Shown here piece after piece: positions 47,238 to 59,344 of a stretch of 64,000 nt of DNA. A model generated the notes under the pieces. The model was not told the origin of the DNA. It saw only the letters and a program-made list of their open reading frames with translations, and did not search any database. The position numbers and the translations under genes were made by a program. Source of the stretch: Isoetes taiwanensis (Eukaryota; Streptophyta; Lycopodiopsida; Isoetales; Isoetaceae); contig JAJEKV010000019.1 of assembly GCA_021234155.1 (NCBI GenBank), forward strand, positions 1,126,339 to 1,190,338, read 5' to 3'. Numbering within the stretch: the first letter of the stretch is position 1; every line of letters begins with the position of its first letter.

Positions 47238-47558
47238 TCAATTTACAGAGAAATCCCTTAATTCGACTTCAGAATATAATTTGATGAATATTTTGGAATC
47301 AAATTGTTCACTGTAGGCTCTAATTGTAGCTGTAGCTTCAATATTCTTGGATCCCAGAAATTCTTCAAGCCAAGAATCGATAATTTGAATCTTGAATTCT
47401 TCACACCCTGGAACAAACGAGTACTCAAATTGAAATGAGTTATCAGGAGAGACACCTCTGTAGATCAGAGAATTCCACAGATCAGAAGGTTGTCCAACAA
47501 GAAAACCACAAAATAGTCTGTCCCCTTGCTTTAGAATTGCAAAGATTTTAGTATCCAT
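47238..47558 (-). CDS. Small upstream ORF of the LINE (106 aa)
   Basis: An intact ATG-to-stop frame lies about 210 bp inside the LINE 5' end and before ORF1. It begins MDTKIFAILKQGDRLFCGFL and ends LYSEVELRDFSVN. It has no Cys/His knuckle, basic cluster or membrane segment; it is mixed alpha/beta-like with an acidic tendency. All other LINE frames here are broken, so an uninterrupted 107-codon frame stands out. Plant L1 elements usually carry two ORFs. It may be an accessory ORF, a captured fragment or chance. I do not recognise the family. Confidence 0.45.
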   Translation of the reverse strand: MDTKIFAILKQGDRLFCGFLVGQPSDLWNSLIYRGVSPDNSFQFEYSFVPGCEEFKIQIIDSWLEEFLGSKNIEATATIRAYSEQFDSKIFIKLYSEVELRDFSVN

Positions 47559-47766
47559 TTGAAGATCTTTGCATTCTAAATCTGATGAAATGCTAGCCTC
47601 TACAAGGCTAGCTCACAATTCAGAGAAATTCGGGTGTCAATCAGGCTGGATCGATCAAGTTTCAGCAGTTTTTGCCAAGAAAGTATTTCAAACTGAAAAA
47701 GGGGGTAAAGGACAAAAGTGCCAAGATTTTAGGCGCTCGTCCCATCCCAGTTTGGAGTTATCCTCC

Positions 47767-48150
47767 AAAAACCAATATGTCATCAAAGAAAACGGCAACA
47801 TAAGTGCCATGCACATCTTCAAATATTCACTCCATTAGCCTCGCAACAGAAGCTGGCGCATTTGTAAGTCCAAATGGCATGACTAAAAACTCATAATGTC
47901 TGAAACGCAGCCTTATGAACATCTTCAGGCACAACCTTAAGTTGCCAATACCCTGACTTAAGATCAAGACGGCTAAAAACTGTGGCATCTTGGAGTTGAT
48001 CAAACAAATCATCCGTCCTTGGTATAGGAAACCGATTCTTTATGGTTATCTTATTCAAAGCGCGATAATCTATACACATGCACCAGGAATTATCTTTTTT
48101 CTTAACCAACAAAATAGGAGCACCAAAGGTAAAGAACTATGACGGATCAA
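47767..48150 (-). pseudogene. Ty3/gypsy reverse transcriptase, 5' half
   Basis: [80 protein letters not shown] and, after an in-frame stop, VFFDDILVF with the second aspartate pair. These are the RT fingers and palm. The frame changes near 47960. The LINE interrupts right after the catalytic DD. Confidence 0.92.
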
Positions 48151-48882
48151 CCAGCTTGAAGTAACTCATCAAGTTGGTGTCTAATCTCAACTTGTTGGCC
48201 ATGCATTCTCCAATAAGGAGCTTGATTAGGAGGTTCTTTCCCAGGAAGAAGATCAATCATGTGGTCCTCCATCCATTGGGGTGGCAAAGTTTGTGGAATT
48301 TCATTTGAAAAGACATCATCATAATAATGTAAAAAGACAGTTTGACACTCATTTAATGGGGATACACCAGACTTAGGACACAAAACCACCAAATACACAA
48401 AATGAGTTTTCATTGCCAAACGTTTAAACTGTACAATAGAAACTGTTGGAATTGGGGAAACAATATCATCCTTCACAAACTTGAAGGTCTTTTTACCCAC
48501 TTCTAAGGATAACATAACAATTCCTGTCTGCCAATCTATAAGAGGATTGATAGCCTTATGCCATGGTATGCCTAGAATAATATCCATACCTCCAAGGTCA
48601 GAAAACATGAAAGAATGTTTACATACATATCGCTGCAATTGAAGTCCTTGACCAACAGGTCCCAACAGGTTCATTATCTGCAACGTCTGTGTGCGGCCGT
48701 TTGAATGGCCCAGACCCTGGAGCAGATCCGATTGATTTCTCCCGAAAATCACTCGCCAAACCGATTGGTTTGGCCCTCACGGATTCCTCTTCTACTTTCT
48801 CTGCCATCTTACAGAGCTCGCCAAAAGAAAGATTGGCAACTCGCAGATCGAGCTTCGCCCGTACCCAATGAACCCCACCATG
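48151..48882 (-). pseudogene. Ty3/gypsy gag end, protease and RT-linker region
   Basis: Protease-like MDIILGIPWHKAINPLIDW and the linker YYDDVFSNEIPQTLPP, then HMIDLLPGKEPPNQAPYWRM before RT. A frame at 48880-48619 (RVANLSFGELCKMAEKVEEE) is gag. The short gap between them shows sequence loss: I do not see the usual gag zinc knuckle or the protease DTGA active site, only its downstream part. Confidence 0.75.
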
Positions 48883-49785
48883 CAGTGTTGTTTACATACC
48901 TGTATTTTACGTTTATATACGTCCCTCATAGTACTATACGTACTATATAGGTTGACAGGTCAAATTGAGCTCTTGTTTTGTTAATACCGTACTTAACGTA
49001 TTAATATCTACAATACATACTGAAAAAAAAGGGTGCCCAAACGACATTAGACCAATAGAATTGGTAAAATTATACATTAGAAAAGATACATTATTATATA
49101 TTATAGAATAAGAGTAAAAAAATACATAAGGAGACTTTAGACATTAAGGAAATTATGGAATTGTAGTTTTAAGAAAAAAAAAAACAATCTTCTTGCAAAT
49201 AAAAACCCAAAACCTCTGCGTTTTCCTTCTCTTTCTTCTTACCCTAGCCGCCGAATCGGAATGGAGATGGAGATGCAGACCCACCTTTCTTCTTGCTTTA
49301 TCATGGCAGGAGGCAGACCTTCTCCTTAATACTTTAGTAGCTTGCATTCATGCCAGGAAAGAAATAAAGAGGTCACCAGCGGTTAATAGCTTCGGATGCA
49401 ACAAACGAGCAATAATTACTTAAATTTATTTGTCTATGGGTGTAGATTGCAAACTAGAATATAACTCTTAAATAGACATATTTTGGATTGAAAACTTTGA
49501 GAAATACTTAATTTTCTAGAGCAATTCATTATTTAAAACTTGAAGTTCTTCAAACTAGTTGTTATTGCAACTATTTCAACTGCAATACAAGAAATAATAG
49601 TTCTAAAAAATTACAGGAAGAACTTAATGTATTGTACGTAAAGTACATATTTTACGTATTTAATAAGTATTTTATAATTCCAAAAAATATATCTAAAGTA
49701 CTTTTAAATGAGATGTATACATACGATATTAATACGTTAAGTATATATAATTCCCGTACCGTACTAAATGTACCTGACAACACTG
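48883..49785. mobile_element. Non-autonomous hAT-like DNA transposon inserted in gag
   Basis: Ends CAGTGTTGT (48883-48891) and ACAACACTG (49777-49785), a 9-bp terminal inverted repeat with a hAT-style CAGTG start. Near-matching 8-bp flanks CCACCATG and CACCCATG fit the hAT 8-bp target duplication. A subterminal inverted repeat ACTTAACGTATTAATAT lies inside both ends. No transposase is present. It interrupts gag, whose frame is picked up on both sides. The middle (49160-49420) differs in composition and looks like a gene 5' end. Confidence 0.7.
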
Positions 49786-49849
49786 CACCCATGAGTTTTT
49801 CAGACTTCTCAGTATCATTTTTACTAAGCTGAAATCCCTTATTGCATTT

Positions 49850-50393
49850 AATGATAAGATCTCGCTCCCAATTATGACCCAAAAAAACGATTTTTAATTT
49901 GCTTTTCAGATTTCGCAAAGGTAACAATGGGTTGATCGACTGGTTGGTTCTTCTGGATATCCAGCCACCAGTCCTTTGCAACCCTATCTAGATGACGCAC
50001 AACAAAATATAACTGAGTGTCTTCGTCATCCTTAGTTTTAGCAAAATATGAATTCAAACCTCGTAGCCATGCGAAAAGCTCATCCGCATCACTAGTAGCA
50101 ACAGAATATGTTTTGAATTCAATTTCGACATTGGCACCCGTTTTGATGCCACTACGCGGACGTCCTGCAGTTTGCTGCAACTGGGCCACCTGCGCTCATA
50201 GAGAATCCAGTTCTTGCAGCTCAGCAATTCGAGCCTCGGCAGCTGCAAATTTTTCTCTCATGGGCGAATTATCATGCTCTAACTCAAAAAGTTTTTCCTT
50301 GAGTTCCTCAGCTTCAAAGTTAACATTGGCAGGAGATCCGGCTATCGAAACTTGTTGCTCTGATACCACTAAAATGGACTCTTGACGTGGCAT
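49850..50393 (-). pseudogene. Ty3/gypsy gag
   Basis: From 50393: MPRQESILVVSEQQVS, a coiled-coil-like stretch EAEELKEKLFELEHDN, EKFAAAEARIAELQELDSL, then an in-frame TGA (about 50196) and AQLQQTAGRPRSG. The capsid-like part follows: VEIEFKTYSVATSDADELFA, WLRGLNSYFAKTKDDEDTQL, VVRHLDRVAKDWWLDIQK. This is the retrotransposon gag core. The only good ATG lies inside the LTR, so the frame reads through the primer-binding site. Confidence 0.85.
50357..50368 (-). other. Primer-binding site for initiator tRNA-Met (gypsy)
   Basis: The minus strand reads TGGTATCAGAGC, complementary to the 3' end of plant initiator tRNA-Met. It lies 6 nt after the proposed 5' LTR end. Confidence 0.85.
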
Positions 50394-50584
50394 GCTATCT
50401 CACCACCCAACCACGAGCCCTCAGTCAAGACACAACTGCCACGGAGCTCTCCCTCGAGCAACTATATAGCATGCACGCCCCTTTGGTCCCTCTTTGGACC
50501 AAAACCACCTTTGGACAAAAGCCCAAAGGTCCAAAGGCCCACATGGCCCAAAAAGGCCTAAAGCCTTTTGCCACGTCCTTGGCA
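50375..50584 (-). repeat. Proposed 5' LTR of the gypsy element
   Basis: On the minus strand this starts TGCCAAGGACGTGGCAAAAG, carries a CTATATAG TATA-like box (50459-50466) and ends AAGAGTCCA just before the primer site. The 210-bp length is inferred from TG...CA ends; without a second LTR the outer boundary is uncertain. Confidence 0.5.
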
Positions 50585-50954
50585 TATATCGTAGTGTAGA
50601 CGACGTTTTCTTTTCTCTAGCTATCTTAAAAAGAACTTGGTGCGTTTATTAGCTTTTTTTAGCCACGTCAATCTTGCTTTACATCTATTTCCAGTTATCG
50701 TTAATTCTTCTAATATTTTATCTGATCTAGTATCCTCTTCTTCATGTTTACATTATTGGGACCCAATGCTCTAAATGAGTGGAGTTGGCCATAAACGTTG
50801 TCCAGCTCTCCCCTCTCCCTTTGCACTTTAGCTCTACCCCAACTTTTGACAATGCTTTTTATATTTGCGAGAGCTATTATCGATCCATACATGCACCCAT
50901 TCTAAAAGCCAATTGCCATATGCTTTTGCAAACCTCCACAAATTCTGGGTCTTT
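50585..50954. other. No recognisable gene
   Basis: Short stretch between the gypsy LTR and the next LINE. Only short ORFs. Confidence 0.4.
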
Positions 50955-53150
50955 TAGATATCTAGTATTGAGTTTGAATACCATTTTATAGAAGCTCTAA
51001 TCTGGCAAATTCGGGTAGATTTCATTTGTGGGTTATGATCCGAGACTGCATTCTTCAGTAGATTGGATCTATAGAGACTGGAAAGGATGGATAATGCCTT
51101 GTCATTAACGTAGCATCTATCATGTCTTTCATATGTCCTTTCCAGCCCCATCCAGCCATTACACCATATATACCCCTTATCTTCATAATTCCATAAAACT
51201 ATAATCTTACCAGGTAACACCACTGAATTTTCTCAAACCCATGCATAACTTCAGATGTTGTCCCTTATCTATCCTCGGCTGCCTCAACCATGTTGAAATC
51301 TCCTATCATAATCCAAGCTATCTGGCTGCCATCGCCTCTCAATTTATGTCTAAGAGTGGCCCATAGGTCACCTTTGCCTTTGGGGAAACGTTCACCAAAC
51401 CCCAGACTCTATCATAGACCATCTGCCGAATCTATCTACCTAGGAGTCACATATTTTTACATATTTTTTTAAGCGATAAGGGGATAAGAGTCCCCGCACT
51501 AGAGTTATCCTTTACTGCAACAATGCCAACGTATTCTTTACCTAGTATATTGAAAAGCTCTTGTATCTCACCATGTTTACACTTCTACTCTTGCAAGCAT
51601 ATTACATCTAAGTTTAACTGAATTTGCTTGATGGCCAGATACTTCAAGATCCTGCTGATATTAAACAATTTGCTTTTTAGCATTTCGTGTAGTTTTTCCA
51701 AGATGTGATGTCATGGAAGAAATCATCATAAGCAAGGTCGCATGTAAGGTATCAGAGGATAAGAGGCAGGAATTGCAGTTGCCACTCACTAAGCAGAAAC
51801 TGGATGCATGTAGTGCAATGGCCTCATATAAATGCCCGGGTCTGGACGAGATTCGGTAGAATTTTTTCAGGAGCACTGGCGGTGGGTAAAGACAGTGTGT
51901 CATAGACATATGGGGATTTGTTGTAGGTCGATTCACTGGATTCCGAACTTAATATAAGTTGTACTTCTCTGATTCCTAAAGTGAAAGACTCAACTCCCAT
52001 TGCTGATTGGCAGTCGATCACTTTATTATCCTCAATATACAAGGTTATTGCAAAAGCTTTGGCGCTAAGAGTTCAAGCGGTGCTCAAGGACTCTATCAAT
52101 ACAATGTACTCTGGATTCATCTCAGGAAGAAATATTCTTAGTAATGTGGCCCTTGCATTTAAAGGTATTCATTGGATAAGGCCTGTTGCTAGCCTGGGAG
52201 CATGTTTGTCCGTTGTTTGAGATTGAAGCTGCAGGTTGCATTCAGTTAACGTCATCACCATAATGGATTCTGCTAGCTCCAAGTACATTGCCGTCTATAC
52301 TGACCTCATACTTAGATCATCGGGTTCGGTGTAGGCGGAGACAACTTAAGGAGTTGGATATGATGATTTGGGCCCGTGTAACTCATAATCTCCCACTCCA
52401 ATGCCACAAGGCACAGAACCCGTTTGGCGAGGCAACCCGAATATTGATCCATCTAAATTCGTAATCGTGTTGTGAGCTTCTGGCAATTCAGGATGAATTG
52501 CCCCCTGCGGATGGGTAGGCATTGGGGGTGAATGGCTTCAGATGTGGAAGTGGGTTTGGAACCCAATCTCGCCTCCCAAAGCTCGTACTCTATTATGGTA
52601 AATTGTGCATCGTCAACACATGTGTATATCTTGTCCTTAATCCTTGGATCATTGCATATTTCTATGCACAAATATTCATCCATATGAAGATAGGTCCAAG
52701 GATTATTCCAGACTACATTGCGTAGTCAAGAGGTTCTTCTGGACATATTCCTAGTGGGTGGCCATGTGCAAAGAAATTAGGTTTTCACCTTTATAAAGCA
52801 TGGTTGTAATAGCTTATCCTTGAGAGATGGCGGATGAAGATTTTTCGTAATGCAGAGGTACAATCCGGCATGCTGATTCCTTAATTGCGATACAAGCTAT
52901 ACATTTCATACCGAGCATCCACTCGGAAAGAACAAGTCAAATCCGCTATTTGGGAAAGGACACTTCATGTTGGGGATAGCCATGTTGTCTTCATTCCGTA
53001 AGGGTTTTGTAAAGTGTGTTTGTATGATATTTCAGCTATCGTCTGAGTACGTTGGCTTAGGCTAGTGTTCTCATATGTCATTCTTTATGTACTTTGAATA
53101 ATCTTGATTAAGATCCACTTCACCCTTCGAAAAATAAAATAAAGTTATAA
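50955..53150 (+). mobile_element. L1-type LINE with inverted 5' part
   Basis: Minus strand 51655-50955: QIQLNLDVICLQE, ELFNILGKEYVGIVAVKDNS, IAWIMIGDFNMVEAAEDR, a YIWCNGWMGLERTYERHDRC segment and NAVSDHNPQMKS, the AP-like endonuclease in order. Plus strand from about 51690: LPLTKQKLDACSAMASYKCP then GLDEIR, and at 51981-52220 DWQSITLLSSIYKVIAKALA, FISGRNILSNVALAFKGIHW (RT). The 3' part to 53150 is degenerate and ends in an A-rich tail (AAAAATAAAATAAAG). Many stops; inactive. Confidence 0.8.
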
Positions 53151-53159
53151 CAATTTTTT

Positions 53160-54700
<1,541 letters not shown>

Positions 54701-54708
54701 GCGATGGC

Positions 54709-54873
54709 GCATAAGAAAAGGACACTAAAGAGGAAGTTGGGGAATTTCTTAGGCATCATTTGCAGCAGGGGAAGGCATAATAAACGCGGCATAAGAAAAG
54801 GACACTAAAGAGGAAGTTGGGGAATTTCTTAGGCATCATTTGCAGCTGACAGGGGAAGGCATAATAAACGCAT
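54709..54873 (+). repeat. 80-bp tandem duplication at the LINE 5' end
   Basis: Units starting GCATAAGAAAAGGACACTAA at 54709 and 54789. They differ by a 5-nt indel (CTGAC) that keeps only the second copy in frame with ORF1. Confidence 0.92.
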
Positions 54874-55115
54874 ACAGGGTAGGAAAGAAAGCAGTTGGAG
54901 ATCGCAACATACTTGTTAAATTTGTAAATGAAGAAACAAAAATGAGAGTGATGCATCAACGCACAACTTTACGGGGGAAGAACATCTGGATAAACGATGA
55001 TCTTACCTTTGCGCAGCTCGCTCAAAGGAAAGAAGAAATACAGAAAGTCAAGGAAGCCAAACAGAGCGGCAGGAGAGCTTTCCTAAGAAATGGGAAAGCA
55101 GTTATTGCCGAATAG
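54810..55115 (+). pseudogene. LINE ORF1 C-terminal domain
   Basis: Reading from the second 5' repeat: EVGEFLRHHLQLTGEGIINA, VGDRNILVKFVNEETKMRVM, RTTLRGKNIWINDDLTFAQL, AQRKEEIQKVKEAKQSGRRA, ending AVIAE and TAG. This is the C-terminal domain of L1-type ORF1 proteins (ILVKFxxxxxKxxVMxxRxxLKGxxIxINxDLT), which binds the element RNA. The N-terminal coiled coil is absent through 5' truncation. The stop codon at 55113-55115 is in the same frame as ORF2. Confidence 0.8.
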
Positions 55116-58100
55116 GGAATAAAGACCATCAGGTTATGCGCGTGGAACATCAATGGGAAAGTAGAAGAGGTTGCATTTCTCAACGATGTTCTCGAATCTT
55201 GGGACGTGGTATTTTTACTTGAGACACACGAGCATGAAGAACATAGTTTACCAGAAATCCACGGATTTACCTTAATGCATTCAGTATGGCATAAGAAAAA
55301 CTGGAGAAGGAAAGGCTTTGGAGGAATAGCATGCTACATTCGTAGCAACATCAAACATATGTTTTCTATAGCTAAGAAGAATTCAGCAAAGGAACATATT
55401 TGGCTAGAAGTTGCAGGCTCACGTAGAAATATTTATATAGCTGGCTGTTACTATCCGCCTAGAGAATCCCCCACCTATATGGTGGAAGAGATGGATAAAG
55501 ATGACCCTTTCCACCATCTGGAACAGGATGTGTTGGATCTAGGGAGGCATGGAGATATCCTTTTAATGGGAGATTTTAATGCCAGAATTGCTAATGAGCA
55601 AGCCTATTTAATGGGCGGATCAGGAGATCCCTTATGGATGGAGAGACTGGATGAGGCAGACTTACAGGTAAATGGTTGGGACAGAGCCACAGAGGATCAA
55701 TCCAAAGATGTACAACCACAAGGTATGCATCTTTTGAATATGTGTAGCGGTTTAGACCTCATCATACTGAATGGTATCAGTAAATTCCCCCAATCAAAGA
55801 AATGTACATCTAAAGGCGTTATGGGAATTGGATCCAGTGTTGTCGATCTGGTTATGACAGGGACTCATATGGTGGATAGCATTAGTGACTTGAGTATTGA
55901 TGATGGCATACCAACTTCTGACCACTTCCCCATTGTAGTGCACTTAAGTCTTCAGGATCAGGGTGTTATAAGCACACCTAATCCAGAAATGCAAATGAGG
56001 ATAAACATGGACCCACGTAAGATGAATGTTTTTAAAAAGATGTGTGAACAACACGCTAAGGAGCTTACATGGCCAGAGAACTTAGTAGAATTGGACACAA
56101 TGCTTACCTCTATGTTACTTGAGATGGCTCAGAAATGCTTTATACCCAGTCATGCATTGAAAGGATTGCCATGGTGGTATGACACGGAATGTAAAAGTAA
56201 GAGGTTGGAATTTAAGACTGCAACACAGGAAGATAAAGGCAAAGTCCAGAAGGAATATCGGACTAGTCCTTTAGATGTGGATAGTTTACTACAACAACTG
56301 CATAAACTATATCACGTAGCGGGATTGCATGAGGAAATGGGCAGACAAGGTGATAATCTCACTTTTTCAGAAGCAGATATATATGAAGGGCTGAAATCAC
56401 TTTCGGGTGGCAAGGCAGCTGATGCACTTGGGTTAATGGCGGAAATGATAAAATGGGCTGGTCCAGCTGTAACCAGTGCCATCACGAAAATGATGAATAG
56501 GGCGTTGGTTGAAGGTTTTCCTCACACATGGCAAGTCAATAGAGTGGTACCAATCCATAAAGCAGGAGACGTTAACGACCCAAGCAACTATAGAATGATC
56601 ATGGTAAGCAGTCTCTTTTCAAAATTATTTGCCAAGCTTATAGAGATAAAGTTAAGTGATTGGGCAGAGATGCACAATGTCAGAGCATCGGGACAAGCAG
56701 GTTTTAGGCCTAACAGGTCTACACTAGACCACTTAATTACTATGAGAGCAGTGGCAGATGCTGTGAAGAAAACTAAAAAGCCGCTCTTTGCTTGCTTTGT
56801 GGATCTTACTAAAGCTTTCGATATGCTCAGAAGAGGGAACATCTGGGAATACATGGACCACATAGGGGTGCCACAGGAGCTTAGAAACGCAGTATCAGTA
56901 CTATATGAGAAGGTGTTGGTAAGTCTATCGTTTCCGCTAAACAAATCATGTAAAGCAGAGATAATCAGTAATATTGGGGTGAAGCAAGGATGCCCTCTAT
57001 CCCCTACATTATTTGGGATATATATAGACCAATTAGAGATGTGGATGCAGAGACATAGTGGAGGGGGGACCACAATTGCAGGATACTTGCTTATTCTACT
57101 CCTGTATGCAGATGATATTGTTATCTTTGCTTGGAGTCACCACGATATGCAGAGACACTTGGAGGCATTAGCCAATTTCTGTGACGCTACTAAAATGCAG
57201 GTGAACCTGAATAAGACTAAAATTCTCATTTTTGAAAAAAGAGTTCATAATTTCCACTTCCAATATAAGGGAGAAGAGGTGGAAATAGCGCATTACGATA
57301 TAAATATTTGGGGCTTATAGTGGACCACAATTATGGGTGGAACAAAGGCGGTTGGGCAATGCAATCTTTGGGATTAAGGCACTATATGCAATGCAGCGTA
57401 AAATGCGTAAAGCGAGGGATTGTAGACCTGAAACCGAAGAAGATGTTGTATCAAACCTTGGTTAGGGACGGTTGTGTTGTATGGATGTGAGGTTTGGGGG
57501 GCCGGGCTCTCTCAAGAAATGTGGAAAAGAGTCGAGAAAATTCAAAAGAAATTTCTCCTGACGGAATTAGGGGTTAAAATGCAAACCCCGTATCATATGA
57601 TATTGGCTGAAGCAGGGATGGAGATGTTAGAAGCTGAAGCATTATTTCTGACGCTCAAATACGTGCAAAAAGTTCACGACATGGATCTTTGATAGGCTAC
57701 CGAAATTTGGCAATGATCTGAAGCGATCTTAAGGGATGGTATAATGAGGTGGGCAAATGGATGGGCAAGTGGGGAATGGTGCTAGAAGATATGCTATCAG
57801 AGGAGGATGAGCTAAGGGAATGGGTCTACGCGCATGTCAGAGAAAAAGCTTGGCATAATGCAGGCACGAAGATGGCATTTTACAAAAAAGAAATTAATCC
57901 AGCACTTGGAGAAGCACCGCATCTCTTGGGTAAGTTGTCTTATTTTAAAAGACATTTATTGTGCAGACTAAGATTAAGTTCACATCACTTGGGAGTGGAG
58001 GTTGGTAGATGGGGGAATCTCCCCCGACACCTACGTACCTGTAAAACATGTGGAGCTGATGTACTTGAGGATGAGGCACACCTTATTCTTCACTGTCCTA

Positions 58101-58315
58101 CATATGAAAATTTAAGGAGACGGATGGGTATTCCTACCGGGATCTCTTTATATGATTTCTTTGTGCTGCCAGGTGCAACCACCAGTGACTACTTGATAGA
58201 GGTGATGAAAGTGAGAGACGTGTCAATAAGAAACTATAAACACCTACTGGAATTATATGAGAAAGAGAGTAGTGAGACTAATGATGCCCTGATTGAGGGT
58301 ACATTAGAGTTCTAG
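55116..58315 (+). pseudogene. LINE ORF2 (endonuclease-reverse transcriptase), frameshifted
   Basis: Endonuclease from 55119: IRLCAWNINGKVEEV, VVFLLETHEHEEHSLPEI, GFGGIACYIRSNIKHM, DILLMGDFNARIANEQ and TSDHFPIVVHLSL. A collapsed linker follows (KVQKEYRTSPLDVDS, probably an internal deletion). RT: FRPNRSTLDHLITMRAVADA, LFACFVDLTKAFDMLRRGNI, IGVKQGCPLSPTLFGIYIDQ and LLYADDIVIFAW with the catalytic DD. The frame shifts near 57298 (YKYLGLIVDHNY resumes), near 57475 (LYGCEVWGAGLSQEMW) and near 57700. The last part (57749-58315) has the finger CKTCGADVLEDEAHLILHC. Catalytic motifs are intact, but the frame is broken three times. Confidence 0.9.
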
Positions 58316-58403
58316 TTATATGCAGAAATTGGCTTGTATATCGTCTTCTAGACCTGATGGTCTCATAGACGTGATTTATAAAACATTTCATTTCATTTCA
58401 TTT

Positions 58404-58419
58404 CTCTCTCTCTCTCTCT
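58404..58419. repeat. Short CT run at the LINE 3' junction
   Basis: Eight CT units directly after the LINE tail of ATTTC repeats. Together with the array on the 5' side, this places the LINE inside a CT tract. Confidence 0.9.
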
Positions 58420-59338
58420 GGCTTCCGAGTATTCTCATTTGTTGTGTCATTATCTCTGGAATCCTTTTTCCATCCTGCTCATGTATTTTCTAATTCGGTT
58501 GGCGTTCTGATGCTTGTCCGAGAGGGCGTCTATCCCCTTGTCTTAAACTTCCATGTGGTTTGTTTGTTTACAGCTGGCGCGCGATAGGTCATCTTTTCAA
58601 TTTTTTTATATTGTGCTATTGTGCTTGGTTGCTTGTGTTGACTATTAACTATTTATTTGCTATCGGGTTGATTCTCAGTTGGCTATTGATCGTGCTTTTG
58701 CTCTCTCTCTCTCTCTCCCCCGGTGTAGGACTTGTCGCTTCTGGGTAGGCTCCAAAGGATTCTTCTATTGGATGGGCCTATTTTCTCTTCCTGGGGTAGC
58801 TTTGTGGCTTCCAGAGGACATTGAGGGGAAGACCCCTGCAGTCGGGCCTAGTTTATCTATATATTTTCTCTCTTGGCGTAGCAATGTCTTCCGAAGATTC
58901 TTTATAATTTCTCTATTCTGCTATTTTTTCTCATCAGATTCTTGTGCTCTGCTTGCCTTTCGAGCATGATGCATGCTTGGCCATAGGGCTCCTAACCTTT
59001 AACCATCTGTGTGATTGTGTTTTGAATTGGGTGCGATCCTCTTTCTTGACACTGAGATGATAGCCGATTTTTAGCAGTTCTGAGGTGGTTGCGGTTGCAG
59101 TTTTCACTTCTACCCCTTCTTGTTGGGGTGGGGTTGGGAGTTGATATTTGAGGGTTGCGGGCGAGGTGCAGCTTTGGTCTGGTCAATTCTGAGTTGGATG
59201 CGGTTTTGGGCTCGGGAACTTTGTGGGTTGTGAACCCAGTTATATGTTTTAAGCTAGTTATATGGCTGCAGTCATTGTTGGAGTTTTTCACTCATATTCA
59301 CTCATGTTGGGGCCTCATTGTGGGTACCCCTATGGGTC
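58420..59338. repeat. Pyrimidine-rich repeat, right flank
   Basis: T/C-rich continuation of the block before the CT arrays. It contains a short CT run (58700-58717) and diverged cores of the 21.3-kb repeat at about 58789-58818 and 58870-58899 (minus-strand peptides LEATKLPQE and SEDIATPRE). Confidence 0.5.
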
Positions 59339-59344
59339 ATCGTA

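Larger units (their letters stand above)
39897..47766 (-). mobile_element. Full-length-sized L1-type LINE (7.87 kb) inserted in the gypsy reverse transcriptase
   Basis: Flanked by a 10-bp direct repeat AAAAACCAAT (39887-39896 and 47767-47776). Deleting the LINE and one repeat rejoins VFFDDIL to LVFSKFEE of the gypsy RT. The T-rich tract at 39897-39918 is the A-rich tail. The 5' end on the minus strand starts GGAGGATAACTCC. Contents in order: a 106-aa upstream ORF, ORF1 with a zinc knuckle, and ORF2 with AP-like endonuclease, RT and zf-RVT. Several frameshifts and stops make this copy inactive. Confidence 0.93.
37690..50584 (-). mobile_element. Ty3/gypsy LTR retrotransposon, host of a nested stack
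   Basis: In element order (minus strand): 5' LTR 50584-50375, initiator-Met primer site 50368-50357, gag 50393-49850, a hAT-like insertion, gag end and protease linker 48880-48147, reverse transcriptase first half 48112-47770, a LINE insertion, second half of RT from 39895, RNase H to about 39115, a proline-rich insertion, and integrase zinc-binding and core domains 38560-37690. The domain order RT-RNaseH-IN is that of Ty3/gypsy. Frames are broken by stops and frameshifts. The element stops after the integrase region near 37690 and I found no 3' LTR, so it is truncated as well as disrupted. Confidence 0.88.

Noticed and set aside
56588-57073. Antisense 161-aa ORF over the LINE reverse transcriptase
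   Set aside because: It lies opposite intact RT motifs and shows no independent signature.
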